32,524 bases of DNA from Actinomycetota bacterium (GCA_009700145.1 WLMQ01000005.1:1-32524), one strand, 5' to 3'; shown: positions 1 to 8,290, counted from the stretch's first letter. Notes: generated by a model not told the origin, from the sequence alone. Translations and numbers: made by a program.

Positions 1-165
1 GTTGCTGCCGATCCGGACGCCATCGTGTTGATCTCGTTCGACGAAGGTAGCCGCATCTTGCGTACCGCCGTTGAAAACGGAATCGGCCCGAAGGTCAAGA
101 TGTGGTACGGAACCGATGGCAACATGGGTAACGCACTCGGAGAAAACTTCGACGCTGGTAAGTGA
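1..165 (+). CDS. Solute-binding protein of a Liv-type ABC transporter, 3' end only
   Basis: The first 54 codons of the window are open and end at TGA 163-165. The peptide contains DAIVLISFDEG, then ILRTAVENGIGP and WYGTDGNMGNALGE, which resemble the second half of type I periplasmic binding proteins (LivK family) that capture branched-chain amino acids, amides or related solutes outside the membrane. The gene starts left of the window. In relatives as I remember them the chain continues for roughly another hundred residues after the TDGN stretch, whereas here it stops soon after it. All three forward frames are closed just downstream, so no simple single-base frameshift restores the tail. A strong terminator follows 50 bases later. 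It converges on the livHMGF operon, its likely partner. The family call is fairly sure; whether the protein is functional is not. Confidence 0.7.
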   Translation, partial: VAADPDAIVLISFDEGSRILRTAVENGIGPKVKMWYGTDGNMGNALGENFDAGK

Positions 166-214
166 TCAACTAGATCAGTAACTAGTTCGAGATCATGAAC
201 TAGTTTGGAACTGG

Positions 215-245
215 AAAGGCCCCCGGGAAACCGGGGGCCTTTTTG
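215..245 (+). terminator. Rho-independent terminator
   Basis: A GC-rich inverted repeat (arms 215-226 and 231-242, perfect pairing) encloses a GAAA tetraloop and runs into a T stretch. It stands about 50 bases after the stop of the solute-binding protein gene and points with it. This is a textbook intrinsic terminator for the + strand gene. Confidence 0.93.
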
Positions 246-260
246 TTACTCAAGTTTTGT

Positions 261-330
261 TCAGCCACCAGTGGCTATTCAATACGGTCAGCCACCAGTG
301 GCTATTCAATACGGTCAGCCACCAGTGGCT
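261..330. repeat. 27-bp tandem repeat, two full copies plus a 16-base partial copy
   Basis: Two identical 27-base units (261-287 and 288-314) are followed by the first 16 bases of a third (315-330). The partial copy is the last five sense codons and part of the next, with the TGA stop, of livF read on the - strand, so the array duplicates the livF 3' end together with its downstream spacer. Each unit contains the near-palindrome AGCCACCAGTGGCT (6-base arms, 2-base centre), which could form a small hairpin in the livF transcript. The three in-line stop codons mean the repeat lies outside the protein. It probably arose by slippage or unequal recombination. Confidence 0.9.
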
Positions 331-1052
331 TTTGCCAACGTGCCCAGGTACAACTCGATGACGTTGGGGTCAGACAACAACTCACGGCCAGTTCCGGTGT
401 ACGCGCTTCTACCCTGATCAAGCACGTATCCCCGATTCACGACCTGTAAGCAACGACGAGCATTTTGCTCAACCATCAAGATGGCGACGCCCGTTGCATT
501 GATCGTACGACACTGCACAAAAACTTCGTCTTGTAGAGCCGGTGATAATCCAGCTGATGGTTCGTCGAGTAGCAAGATCTTCGGCTCGAGCATGAGGGCG
601 CGACCCATAGCGACCATCTGTCGCTCGCCTCCCGATAGTGCACCAGCGCGCTGCGAAGCTCGATCGCCAAGCTTTGGGAACAGGCTGACGACGTATTCAA
701 ACCTTTCACCGAAAACTGAAGGCTTCAAGAAACATCCCATTTCGAGATTTTCTTTAACGGTCAAACTAGGGAAGACATTCTTGTTCTGTGGCACATAGCC
801 GACGCCTAACGGAACCAATTCGTGAGCCTTACGACCGGTGATGTCTTGGCCCATCAATGTCACAGTTCCTGAACGAACTTTGCATTGTCCCAACACTGCT
901 TTGAGCAAGGTTGACTTACCTGCACCGTTAGGGCCAATGATGCCCACGAATTCTCCGGCATTCACGACAACATCGCAGCCGTTCAGAATATTGACTTCAG
1001 GGATATAACCAGCAACGAGATCTGTGCTCCGAAGGATTGCTGTATCTTCCAT
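315..1052 (-). CDS. livF: Branched-chain amino acid-type ABC transporter ATP-binding protein LivF
   Basis: ATPase subunit, on the inner face of the membrane, of a Liv-type importer. The 245-residue chain shows Walker A GPNGAGKST, the signature LSGGERQMVAMGRAL, Walker B ILLLDEPSAGL, and the VEQN motif that LivF proteins carry in place of the usual switch histidine region. Length is normal for the family. I chose the ATG at 1052, which overlaps the livG stop by one base and has GGAGG seven bases upstream; a GTG one codon earlier is also open. It is the last gene of livHMGF and its 3' end lies in the 27-bp repeat. The transported solute cannot be told from sequence: this family also handles amides, urea and aromatic compounds. 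Confidence 0.93.
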   Translation of the reverse strand: MEDTAILRSTDLVAGYIPEVNILNGCDVVVNAGEFVGIIGPNGAGKSTLLKAVLGQCKVRSGTVTLMGQDITGRKAHELVPLGVGYVPQNKNVFPSLTVKENLEMGCFLKPSVFGERFEYVVSLFPKLGDRASQRAGALSGGERQMVAMGRALMLEPKILLLDEPSAGLSPALQDEVFVQCRTINATGVAILMVEQNARRCLQVVNRGYVLDQGRSAYTGTGRELLSDPNVIELYLGTLAKATGG

Positions 1053-1924
1053 CACTCATCCTCCAACAACGATTGACCCTGACGAGTTCCGAGATATGCG
1101 TCGATCACCGCGGGGTTCTTCGAAATATCATCCGGCGTGCCCTCGGCGATAATGCGTCCTTCGGCCATCACGATGACCCAGTCCGACACATCATGAACCA
1201 TGTCCATGTCATGCTCAACAAACAGCACCGTCATACCCTGGTCGCGCAGACCGCGAATGTGTTCGTTCAAATTCTGTTTCAGCGCCGGATTCACGCCAGC
1301 CATTGGTTCATCAAGCATGACTAACGTCGGATTCGTCATGAGTGCACGAGCCATTTCGAGCAACTTGCGCTGACCACCAGATAAAGCTCCGGCGTATTCA
1401 TCGCGCATATGGCCAATTTTGAAGCGATTCAACAATTCTTCGGCGCGTTCGGTAATGGAAGCCTCTTGTGCTTTCCAAATTCGTCCAAACAAACCGTTCC
1501 ACCACTTTTCGCCCTTTTGATCGGTGGCGCCAAGGCGCATATTTTCTATGACTGAAAGTTTGGTCAAACTTTTGGTGAGCTGGAAGGTTCGAACCATTCC
1601 GAGCGAAGCCGTCTTATGAGGAGCAACGTGCTCCATTGACTTCCCATTAAAGGCCCACGATCCGGTATTGGCCTTATCGAAACCAGTGAGCAAGTTGAAC
1701 AAAGTTGTCTTACCAGCACCGTTTGGTCCGATGAGCGCGGTGATACTTCCCCGCTGAATCTCCACGTGCTCAACATCAACAGCGACGATTCCGCCGAATT
1801 CTCGACGGACGCCTGAGGCATTCAAAATGGCGTCTGGCTTGGCTGCTCCTGGCGCCCGTTCCACTCCAGATAGAGCGGCACGAGCTACGACAGTCGCCTC
1901 TGATAGTGAGTTCTCAGTGACCAT
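1052..1924 (-). CDS. livG: Branched-chain amino acid-type ABC transporter ATP-binding protein LivG
   Basis: Second ATPase of the Liv importer, 290 residues from the chosen start. Visible motifs are Walker A GPNGAGKTT, the signature LSGGQRKLLEMARAL, Walker B LVMLDEPMAGVNP (the PMAGVNP form is typical of LivG) and the switch histidine in FVEHDMDMV. The frame is open to a TTG at 1951, but the ATG at 1924 (MVTENSL) has AAGGAG ten bases upstream and gives an 11-base overlap with livM, so I prefer it. The first 30 or so residues (ending near RAPGAAKPDA) are a short extension before the usual LivG start. It should pair with LivF beneath LivH and LivM. Confidence 0.93.
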   Translation of the reverse strand: MVTENSLSEATVVARAALSGVERAPGAAKPDAILNASGVRREFGGIVAVDVEHVEIQRGSITALIGPNGAGKTTLFNLLTGFDKANTGSWAFNGKSMEHVAPHKTASLGMVRTFQLTKSLTKLSVIENMRLGATDQKGEKWWNGLFGRIWKAQEASITERAEELLNRFKIGHMRDEYAGALSGGQRKLLEMARALMTNPTLVMLDEPMAGVNPALKQNLNEHIRGLRDQGMTVLFVEHDMDMVHDVSDWVIVMAEGRIIAEGTPDDISKNPAVIDAYLGTRQGQSLLEDE

Positions 1925-2924
1925 CGAAAGCCATCTCCTTGCGATTTCCAAAGACGCCTTGAGGTCGATAGACCATCAACAAAATGAGAGTCAGTCCGAT
2001 CAACATGTAATTGAGTTGACCAACTTGGGTCGACTTCATGATGGTGAAATTGCCGAGGTGAACTGGGTCTTTGGCGACTTGCCGCAAGAAGTTATCCATA
2101 AAGGTGAATATTCCCCAAAAGATCATCGGACCAACGATCGATCCTGAAACTTTGGCGACTCCACCAAGTACAAGCGCAGTCAAGATGTAGAACGTGACGT
2201 CGCGGCTGTAGTTGTCTGGTTGAACGCTTCCCCGGTCGAGCGCAAAAATCATGCCTGACATCGTGCCGATTGCCCCACCCAAAATCAGCGATTGCATCTT
2301 GTACGAGAAAACACTCTTACCAAGGCTGCGAACGGCATCTTCGTCTTCACGAATGGCTTTTAAAACTCTTCCCCATGGGCTCTTCATCAACAAGTACACG
2401 AAGTACGCAACGACGGCGACGACGACCCAACCAACAACGAGAGTCCATATCTCGCGTCCAGTGAAACGAAGCGGCCAAAACCCATATTGATTTGCTTGGA
2501 CAATTCCGATGTCATCGCCAATGTTGCGAAATGAATCAGAGAATCCATTGATGCCATCGCTGCCACCGAAATAGGTCTTGAACTTCACCGAACGCACCAC
2601 AAGGCGAATAATTTCTGCAGATGCAATAGTGACGATTGCTAAATAGTCAGCCCTCAATCGCAGGGTTGGGATACCCATTAAAAAACCCAACACAACTGAG
2701 AATGCGATACCGATCGGAATACCCCACCACATCGAGATGCCAAAGTAATGAGCGGTCATGCCTAGTCCGTAGGCGCCACAAGCCATAAAACCCGCTTGAC
2801 CGAAATTCAGTAGCCCTGTAAAACCGAATTGCACGTTGAGTCCAATGGCAGCGATCGCAAAGTACACGGCGTTAATGCCGATAAAGCCTTTGATGCTGTT
2901 TTCGATGATGAGAGACCAATCCAC
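1914..2924 (-). CDS. livM: Branched-chain amino acid-type ABC transporter permease LivM
   Basis: Integral membrane permease of 336 residues, with multiple hydrophobic segments and the LivM-type stretches GLLNFGQAGFMACGAYG near the N-terminus and GRVLKAIREDEDAVRSLGK, the EAA-like loop that contacts the ATPases, in the middle. The C-terminus reads YRPQGVFG, a common LivH/LivM ending. The start is GTG at 2924, two bases after the livH stop, with a purine-rich AGAGAGTGGG upstream. It forms the translocation pore with LivH. A loop around residues 119-140 (FGGSDGINGF) is also family-like. Confidence 0.93.
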   Translation of the reverse strand: MDWSLIIENSIKGFIGINAVYFAIAAIGLNVQFGFTGLLNFGQAGFMACGAYGLGMTAHYFGISMWWGIPIGIAFSVVLGFLMGIPTLRLRADYLAIVTIASAEIIRLVVRSVKFKTYFGGSDGINGFSDSFRNIGDDIGIVQANQYGFWPLRFTGREIWTLVVGWVVVAVVAYFVYLLMKSPWGRVLKAIREDEDAVRSLGKSVFSYKMQSLILGGAIGTMSGMIFALDRGSVQPDNYSRDVTFYILTALVLGGVAKVSGSIVGPMIFWGIFTFMDNFLRQVAKDPVHLGNFTIMKSTQVGQLNYMLIGLTLILLMVYRPQGVFGNRKEMAFDGH

Positions 2925-2926
2925 GG

Positions 2927-4351
2927 TTAACCCACTCTCTGCGCTCGTCCAAGGATCCCTTGCGGACGCAAGAGAAGAACCAAAATCAATACCAGCAATG
3001 CGGGTGTGGCTTTTAATTCGGTTGGTACAACCAAACTGGCAACTTCAACCATGATGCCGACGACAAAACCACCCATCAGCGCGCCAAAGGCTGAACCAAG
3101 TCCGCCGAGAGTGATTGAAGCGAACAACAAGAACAACAACCGTCCGCCCATGTCGAAACTGACTTGTTCGTCGAGTCCTCTGAAGATTCCACCAGCCGCC
3201 GCTAGGGCACCGCCAAGAATCCATACCAAACGGATGACTTTCTCGGAGTCAATACCCGTTGCAGATGCCAAATCTGGGTTGTCTGACACTGCTCGAGTCG
3301 CCTTACCCAATCGTGTGAACCGAAGAGCCATTGCCACACTGATCAAAATCAGCAGACTCAGGATCGACACAATGAGATCACGCGCCGTAATGCTAATTGG
3401 TCCAAATTCCATGGCGCGTTGCAAAGTGAATTCTGCATACGGACGGGTTCGTCCTTCAAATCGTGACAAGAAGAAGTTGCGCAAAAGGATTGATAGTCCG
3501 ACAGTGAGCACCATTTGAGTCACGAGACCAATTCCACGTTTACGCAAACGACCAAAAATCGCGTAGTTGAGCGCCCAACCAAATCCTCCACCAGCGATGA
3601 TGCCAATTGGGGCCGCCCACAAAATATGGAATGTGCCGTCAGGTCGAATTCCTGGAATAAAGCTCAAAAATCCCAAGAAACTCAAGCCAGAAATATTCAG
3701 GACGAATGCCGCAAGTCCGCCAAAGGTGACCATCTCACCATGGGCGAAGTTTGTCAATCCGGTGGTGCCAAAAATCAGTGACAAACCGACTGAACACATG
3801 GCCAGAATTAATCCAAGACGTACACCATCGACAAGGCGCTGGGCAATCTTTTCAAAAAGCGATTGTGAAACACTCTGCGAACCTCCGGTAAAGAAGTTCA
3901 CTACCTTTGTTTTCATGACGAACGAATCGCCGAGCAACGTTTGGCTGTTGGAGGCCGCAGCGTCAAGTTTCTGTCCAGCAGGCAAAGTTGACTCATCAAT
4001 GGTGACTGTGTAATCGGCTTTTGCAGGAAGATCAAAGATTGCGATACCTTCAGCATCTGTTTCTAAGCGCCCAATTTCGACCCCGTCGGCATCGGTAACA
4101 AAAACAGTGACCCCAGCGATGGGTTGATTATCAGTCTTTCCTGCTGCATCGCGTTGCTGTTGCTTAACCTGCACGCGAATCGCGTAACCATCACCTTCGG
4201 CACGAGCCGGAGAAAAGGCAAAACCCAGGACAGCAAAAATCGCCGACAAAAGAACCAGGAGACGAACGAATGGAGATTTTTTCGCCGATGATTTCACTTG
4301 AAATTCAACTCTCCCCAGAAACCCTGTACCAGAACCGTCTTGCACCGCCAT
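2927..4351 (-). CDS. livH: LivH-type ABC permease with an N-terminal signal anchor and extracytoplasmic beta-sandwich-like domain
   Basis: Residues from about 165 to 474 are a standard LivH permease (GLTNFAHGEMVTFGGLAAF, then GKATRAVSDNPDLASATGI as the EAA-like loop, ending LLRPQGILG). In front sit about 165 extra residues: a basic start, a hydrophobic stretch 31-47 ending in SPARAE, which looks like a signal or anchor, then a domain at about 55-125. That domain (IAGVTVFVTDADGVEIG, TDAEGIAIFDLPAKADYTV) resembles carboxypeptidase-regulatory-like or CNA-B/SdrD-B-like beta-sandwich repeats. E. coli LivH is about 308 residues, so this is a real fusion, in frame and without a break. The ATG at 4351 lacks a clear ribosome site; GTG at codon 19, behind GGGGAG, is an alternative. 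It heads the livHMGF operon. The extra domain may dock the binding protein or cell wall, but that is inference. Confidence 0.9.
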   Translation of the reverse strand: MAVQDGSGTGFLGRVEFQVKSSAKKSPFVRLLVLLSAIFAVLGFAFSPARAEGDGYAIRVQVKQQQRDAAGKTDNQPIAGVTVFVTDADGVEIGRLETDAEGIAIFDLPAKADYTVTIDESTLPAGQKLDAAASNSQTLLGDSFVMKTKVVNFFTGGSQSVSQSLFEKIAQRLVDGVRLGLILAMCSVGLSLIFGTTGLTNFAHGEMVTFGGLAAFVLNISGLSFLGFLSFIPGIRPDGTFHILWAAPIGIIAGGGFGWALNYAIFGRLRKRGIGLVTQMVLTVGLSILLRNFFLSRFEGRTRPYAEFTLQRAMEFGPISITARDLIVSILSLLILISVAMALRFTRLGKATRAVSDNPDLASATGIDSEKVIRLVWILGGALAAAGGIFRGLDEQVSFDMGGRLLFLLFASITLGGLGSAFGALMGGFVVGIMVEVASLVVPTELKATPALLVLILVLLLRPQGILGRAQRVG

Positions 4352-4379
4352 GAACTTGACCTAGCGTAGTGCAGGTCCT

Positions 4380-5288
4380 ATGGCTGATGGAACTTGCGTA
4401 CCCACAAACAAATCCCCTCTTGGGCCGATTTTGTGCATCCTTGGTGCGGCTGCGCTTTTTGGCACAACTGGGACTGTTTTGGCGAATGGTCCAATTGGCG
4501 TCGACCCCGTTACGGCGGGCGTGATTCGGCTACTCATAGGCGGCGGCGGGCTTGCTGTTCTGAGTTATCGCCATTTTCGGCGGGTAGTCAGTCAATTGAG
4601 GTTGGCCGTACTTGGTGCGGCGGGAGTCGGTGCCTACCAGTTGTGCTTTTTCTATTCGACACGCCACGCTGGGGTCGCAGTTGCGACGGTCATCACGATT
4701 GGCAGTAGTCCAATATTTGCGCGGTTGATCGGAGCATTGCGCGGTCGTCCTGCGCCGCACCGTCTGTGGTACTTGGCTGCTCTCATCCTGTCAATCGGCT
4801 TAGCGTTTTTGTCTTCCGCTCAAAACTCTGGGTCAGACGTTGAAATTGTGGGTTTGTGTGCGGCATTGATCGCTGGTTTGTCCTACGCGATTTATACCGA
4901 ATGTGCGGCGGTTCTGATTGAGCAAAAACTCGATTCAACTGCTGTCATGGGCGTGCTCTTTTTGGGTGCCGGTGTGTTGACGAGTCCTTTTCTATTGTTC
5001 CGACCAGTTGCCTGGGTTGCCACGCAACGAGGCGTTGTGATGCTCGCTTATTTGGCAATCGTGACGTTGACCCTTGCTTATGTCGCTTTTGGCAAAGGCC
5101 TCACCAAATTGGTTCCAACCACTGTCGTGATGCTCACGCTTCTCGAACCAGTTGTCGCCACCCTCTTAGCCTTTTTCGTGTTGCACGAGACGGTGTCAGG
5201 ACAGGCGTGGGTTGGAATGCTCTTGGTGCTCGTTGGTCTGCCCATCATTGCGATATCAGTCCAGCGACCAACTACCGTCAAAGGATGA
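4380..5288 (+). CDS. EamA-family (DMT superfamily) transporter
   Basis: A 302-residue protein made almost wholly of hydrophobic segments, about ten in all, in two repeated halves. GAAALFGTTGTVLANGPIGV starts the first EamA repeat and GLCAALIAGLSYAIYTECAAV the second; PTTVVMLTLLEPVVATLLAF near the end is a hallmark of this family. Members export amino acids, metabolites or other small molecules, and the substrate cannot be read here. The ATG at 4380 lies only 28 bases from the divergent livH start. The stop overlaps the start of the next gene (ATGA at 5285-5288), so the two are probably translated together. Confidence 0.88.
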   Translation: MADGTCVPTNKSPLGPILCILGAAALFGTTGTVLANGPIGVDPVTAGVIRLLIGGGGLAVLSYRHFRRVVSQLRLAVLGAAGVGAYQLCFFYSTRHAGVAVATVITIGSSPIFARLIGALRGRPAPHRLWYLAALILSIGLAFLSSAQNSGSDVEIVGLCAALIAGLSYAIYTECAAVLIEQKLDSTAVMGVLFLGAGVLTSPFLLFRPVAWVATQRGVVMLAYLAIVTLTLAYVAFGKGLTKLVPTTVVMLTLLEPVVATLLAFFVLHETVSGQAWVGMLLVLVGLPIIAISVQRPTTVKG

Positions 5289-6238
5289 CCAATCCGCTTG
5301 TCGCTCCCCAGCCAATAAAGAATCGCATCACCGAGCTGCTCGGCATTGACTACCCGATTGTTCAAGCTCCGATGGGCTGGATCGCTCGTTCTCAACTTGC
5401 TTCGGCTGTCAGTAATTCGGGGGCGCTCGGAATTATTGAAACATCATCTGGCGAACTGGACAATGTTCGTCTAGAGATTTTGCGCATGCGTGAATTGACC
5501 GATAAGCCATTCGGAGTCAACATCGCCCAACTGTTTGTGCGCGATCCTTCAATTGTTGATTTTGTGGTGGATCAGGGTGTCAAATTCGTGACCACATCGG
5601 CTGGAAATCCGCAGCAGTACACCGGTCAATTGAAGGCTGCTGGACTGACTGTGTTTCATGTCGTTCCAACCCTCGCCGCAGCGCTCAAAGCTGTCGACGC
5701 AGGAGTTGATGGTCTCGTTGTTGAAGGTGGAGAGGGCGGCGGATTTAAGAACCCGCAAGATGTCGCGACGATGGTCCTTTTACCCCTCATCGCATCAAAG
5801 GTTTCGTTACCAATCATCGCTGCAGGTGGTATCTGCGACGGTGTGTCGATGGCCGCTGCTTTTGCTCTTGGCGCAGAAGGCGTGCAAATGGGAACCCGAA
5901 TGGTTTCTGCTGCAGAATCACCTGTTCACAACAATTGGAAGAACTCAATTATTAACGGTGCAGAAACGGGAACTGTTTTCTTGAACCGACTGTCACGTCC
6001 AGGATTGCGGGCCTTGCGCACTGAAAGAACCACCGAACTAGAGAAGCAGGATCACGTTCCGTTGACCGAAATGTCTCGTGCCCTCGATCTTTACTTCGGC
6101 GGAGATATGGAAGCCGCGATTGCATTAACCGGTCAGGTAATGGGTCGTATCGAGGCGATCAAGCCTGTTCAAGAAATTATCTATGAAACGATCGCAGAAT
6201 TGCGGTCGGTGATTTCGGGATTGGCCTCGGCAATCTGA
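5285..6238 (+). CDS. Nitronate monooxygenase / 2-nitropropane dioxygenase-like flavoprotein
   Basis: A 317-residue TIM-barrel FMN protein. GIDYPIVQAPMGWIA near the N-terminus and IIAAGGICDGVSMAAAFALG with GVQMGTRMV in the C-terminal half are typical of the NMO/2-nitropropane dioxygenase and FabK group. The loop that in class I enzymes reads EAGGH, with a catalytic histidine, here reads GGEGGGFKN, so Phe stands where His is expected. The activity may therefore differ from nitronate oxidation. The start used is the ATG at 5285 that overlaps the upstream EamA stop; a longer frame from 5207 would lie inside that gene. The last 58 bases overlap the heme A synthase gene on the other strand. Confidence 0.82.
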   Translation: MTNPLVAPQPIKNRITELLGIDYPIVQAPMGWIARSQLASAVSNSGALGIIETSSGELDNVRLEILRMRELTDKPFGVNIAQLFVRDPSIVDFVVDQGVKFVTTSAGNPQQYTGQLKAAGLTVFHVVPTLAAALKAVDAGVDGLVVEGGEGGGFKNPQDVATMVLLPLIASKVSLPIIAAGGICDGVSMAAAFALGAEGVQMGTRMVSAAESPVHNNWKNSIINGAETGTVFLNRLSRPGLRALRTERTTELEKQDHVPLTEMSRALDLYFGGDMEAAIALTGQVMGRIEAIKPVQEIIYETIAELRSVISGLASAI

Positions 6239-7119
6239 TTCGAAACCATCCATAGATTGACGAGTGACAAGAAAAACACTGTTGCTCCAAATACATGAAT
6301 ACCGACGAGCAATGCAGGGATGTCATTGAAATACTGCACATAACCAACAGTTGCTTGAAGAACAGCGATAACGAGGACCATCTCTAACGGACCAAACAGT
6401 TGCTGGACGCTCTGTTGCTTAATCTTCCAGGCCACAAACAACAAGAGTGCAATCGCAATCAAGACGGTGATGCCATGTATACGTGCAACTGAGGTTATTG
6501 CAAGATCAAATCGGCGGGCCTTCTCGTCTCCGGCGTGCGGGCCAGAGCCAGTCACGATCGTTCCAGTCAAAATAGCAACGCTTCCCATCACTACGGTGAA
6601 ACGAATGACCTTCTGAAGAGCAGAGATACGCGTCAGACGCCGAACTTTGTGGTCTTTCGTCGCTCGCTGATGCAAAACCAAAGCATTAGCGACGAGAATC
6701 ATGGAAAGTATGAAGTGGCCTTGATTAGCGACGGGATGCAGATCGGTTAACACAACGATCCCGCCAAGGACGATCTGGCCAATGACTCCAGCCACGAGAC
6801 CCCACGACAGCATGACTAAATCTTTGCGGTACGGAATTCTAAAACGAGCCGCCAAAACTGCGGCGATGACGATTGCCGTCACCAGCCCTGTGAACAATCG
6901 ATTGACCTGTTCAATTGCCCCGTGCGTTGTGGAAACGTCCACGAACTTCTCAGAGTTGCACCGTGGCCAATCGGAGCAACCTAATCCCGAACCCGAAAGT
7001 CGTACTGCCGCCCCGCTCACAACAATGACACACAACAAAATCAAGGCGAAACGACTGACCCAGGCGTACCTGGCCGGACTCAATTGTCGACCTCGACGGG
7101 CGTCTTGTGACGAACTCAT
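6181..7119 (-). CDS. ctaA: Heme A synthase, CtaA/COX15 family
   Basis: Converts heme O to heme A for aa3-type cytochrome oxidases, in the membrane. The 312-residue protein has about eight hydrophobic segments and histidines placed as in CtaA: THGAIEQVNRL, NQGHFILSM, IHGITVLIA and GIHVFGATVF. An external cysteine pair in GLGCSDWPRC matches the Bacillus-type CtaA loop. I chose ATG at 7119 (MSSSQDARRG); a GTG at 7155 would add 12 unremarkable residues. The 3' end overlaps the NMO-like gene by 58 bases, tail to tail. No cytochrome oxidase or ctaB gene is nearby in the window. Confidence 0.92.
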   Translation of the reverse strand: MSSSQDARRGRQLSPARYAWVSRFALILLCVIVVSGAAVRLSGSGLGCSDWPRCNSEKFVDVSTTHGAIEQVNRLFTGLVTAIVIAAVLAARFRIPYRKDLVMLSWGLVAGVIGQIVLGGIVVLTDLHPVANQGHFILSMILVANALVLHQRATKDHKVRRLTRISALQKVIRFTVVMGSVAILTGTIVTGSGPHAGDEKARRFDLAITSVARIHGITVLIAIALLLFVAWKIKQQSVQQLFGPLEMVLVIAVLQATVGYVQYFNDIPALLVGIHVFGATVFFLSLVNLWMVSNQIAEANPEITDRNSAIVS

Positions 7120-7177
7120 AATCCCACAGTAGGCGTATGGGTTCGCCGGTGCCACCTGTTGGGACTACGGTCACATC

Positions 7178-8290
7178 ATGCTTTCATCATTTGACGACTA
7201 CCCCATTCATTCGGGAAGTGCTCCAGTCAATGAAACTGGAACAAGTGATCCCAATCATTACGACCGCTACTTTTTTAATGGATATCGCGCCGATGCGTCT
7301 TTGTACTTCGCCGTCGCCATGGGTTTATATCCGAATCGCCATGTTGCGGACGCTTCCTTCTCAGTCATTGTCGAAGGTAAAGAACAAATCTCAATACATA
7401 CTTCATGTCGTGCCCACCCAGATCGGGCCAAAGCAAACCATGTTGGACCTATCCAGGTCAATGTTCTTGAACCGATGAAACGACATCAGATCATCGTTGA
7501 TAGCGCCGAGCATGGAGTAAAGGCTGAATTGATTTTCGTTGCTCGAAGCGGCCCAGTTCAAGAACCCCATTTTTTGGTCAAGGCTGGACAACGCACGCTG
7601 TTCGACTACACCCGACTCACGCAATTCGGACATTGGAGCGGATGGGTTCAAGTTGATGGTGTGCGTCACGAAGTGGATGCCACTTCTACATACGGATCAC
7701 GTGATCGTTCGTGGGGAGTTCGACCGGTTGGCCCAGCCGCAGAATTAGGCGCTCCGGTCGGTGAACGACAGTTCTATTGGTTGTGGGCTCCGATCAACTT
7801 TGAGAATTTCGCGACACACTTTGACGTCAACGAATACGCGTCGGGCAAACGCTGGCATGAGACTGGCTTCATCATCCCTGATGGAGATCAAGCTGCTCAT
7901 GAAATGGCGCAGGTTGAATATGCGACCAAGTGGCGCTCCGGCACTCGGTGGGCGCAAGAATTTTCCATTGACCTCATTGACGAGGCTGCAGGTACTCACT
8001 CAATCGTCTTAGAACCTCTATATGAGTTCCATATGCTTGGAATTGGTTACGGAAATCCCGAGTGGGGTCACGGACACTGGAAGGGCGAACTCGCAGTTGG
8101 CTCCGAACGTTGGAATCTGCCGGTAGACAAACCGTGCGATCCGCAAAACATTCACATTCAGGCCTTATGTCGGGCGACGATGACCGCTGCTGATGGCGTG
8201 ACACACCAAGGAATCGGAATACTTGAGCAATTAGTCCTCGGTCCTCATGAACCAACAGGACTCACCGGAATTATTGATCCGGCGCAGTAA
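7178..8290 (+). CDS. Probable calycin-fold protein of the AttH/CrtC-like (DUF7064/7065-type) group
   Basis: A 370-residue soluble protein without signal peptide or membrane segments. STYGSRDRSWGVRPVG at about residues 168-183, followed by FYWLWAPINF, resembles proteins of Actinobacteria and sphingomonads with a lipocalin-like double barrel related to AttH and carotenoid 1,2-hydratase CrtC. That relation is recalled, not computed. The function of this group is generally unknown; lipid or terpenoid binding or conversion is a guess. The many Trp and His residues fit a ligand-binding barrel. It diverges from ctaA with a gap of 58 bases to the chosen ctaA start. A perfect 15-base palindrome starts right after its stop. 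Confidence 0.6.
   Translation: MLSSFDDYPIHSGSAPVNETGTSDPNHYDRYFFNGYRADASLYFAVAMGLYPNRHVADASFSVIVEGKEQISIHTSCRAHPDRAKANHVGPIQVNVLEPMKRHQIIVDSAEHGVKAELIFVARSGPVQEPHFLVKAGQRTLFDYTRLTQFGHWSGWVQVDGVRHEVDATSTYGSRDRSWGVRPVGPAAELGAPVGERQFYWLWAPINFENFATHFDVNEYASGKRWHETGFIIPDGDQAAHEMAQVEYATKWRSGTRWAQEFSIDLIDEAAGTHSIVLEPLYEFHMLGIGYGNPEWGHGHWKGELAVGSERWNLPVDKPCDPQNIHIQALCRATMTAADGVTHQGIGILEQLVLGPHEPTGLTGIIDPAQ

Noticed and set aside
166-210. AACTAG and GATCA repeats after the solute-binding protein, considered as an attachment site or small regulatory array.
   Set aside because: The copies are short and irregularly spaced, with no integrase or second copy elsewhere in the window.
4356-4384. TTGACC and TATGGC spaced 17 bases apart, as a possible promoter for the EamA gene.
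   Set aside because: The -10 match would include the ATG itself, which leaves the start codon outside the transcript, and the hexamer is poor.
5207-5284. A 26-codon upstream extension of the NMO-like protein.
   Set aside because: It is the EamA gene read in a shifted frame; the ATGA overlap start at 5285 gives the usual N-terminus.
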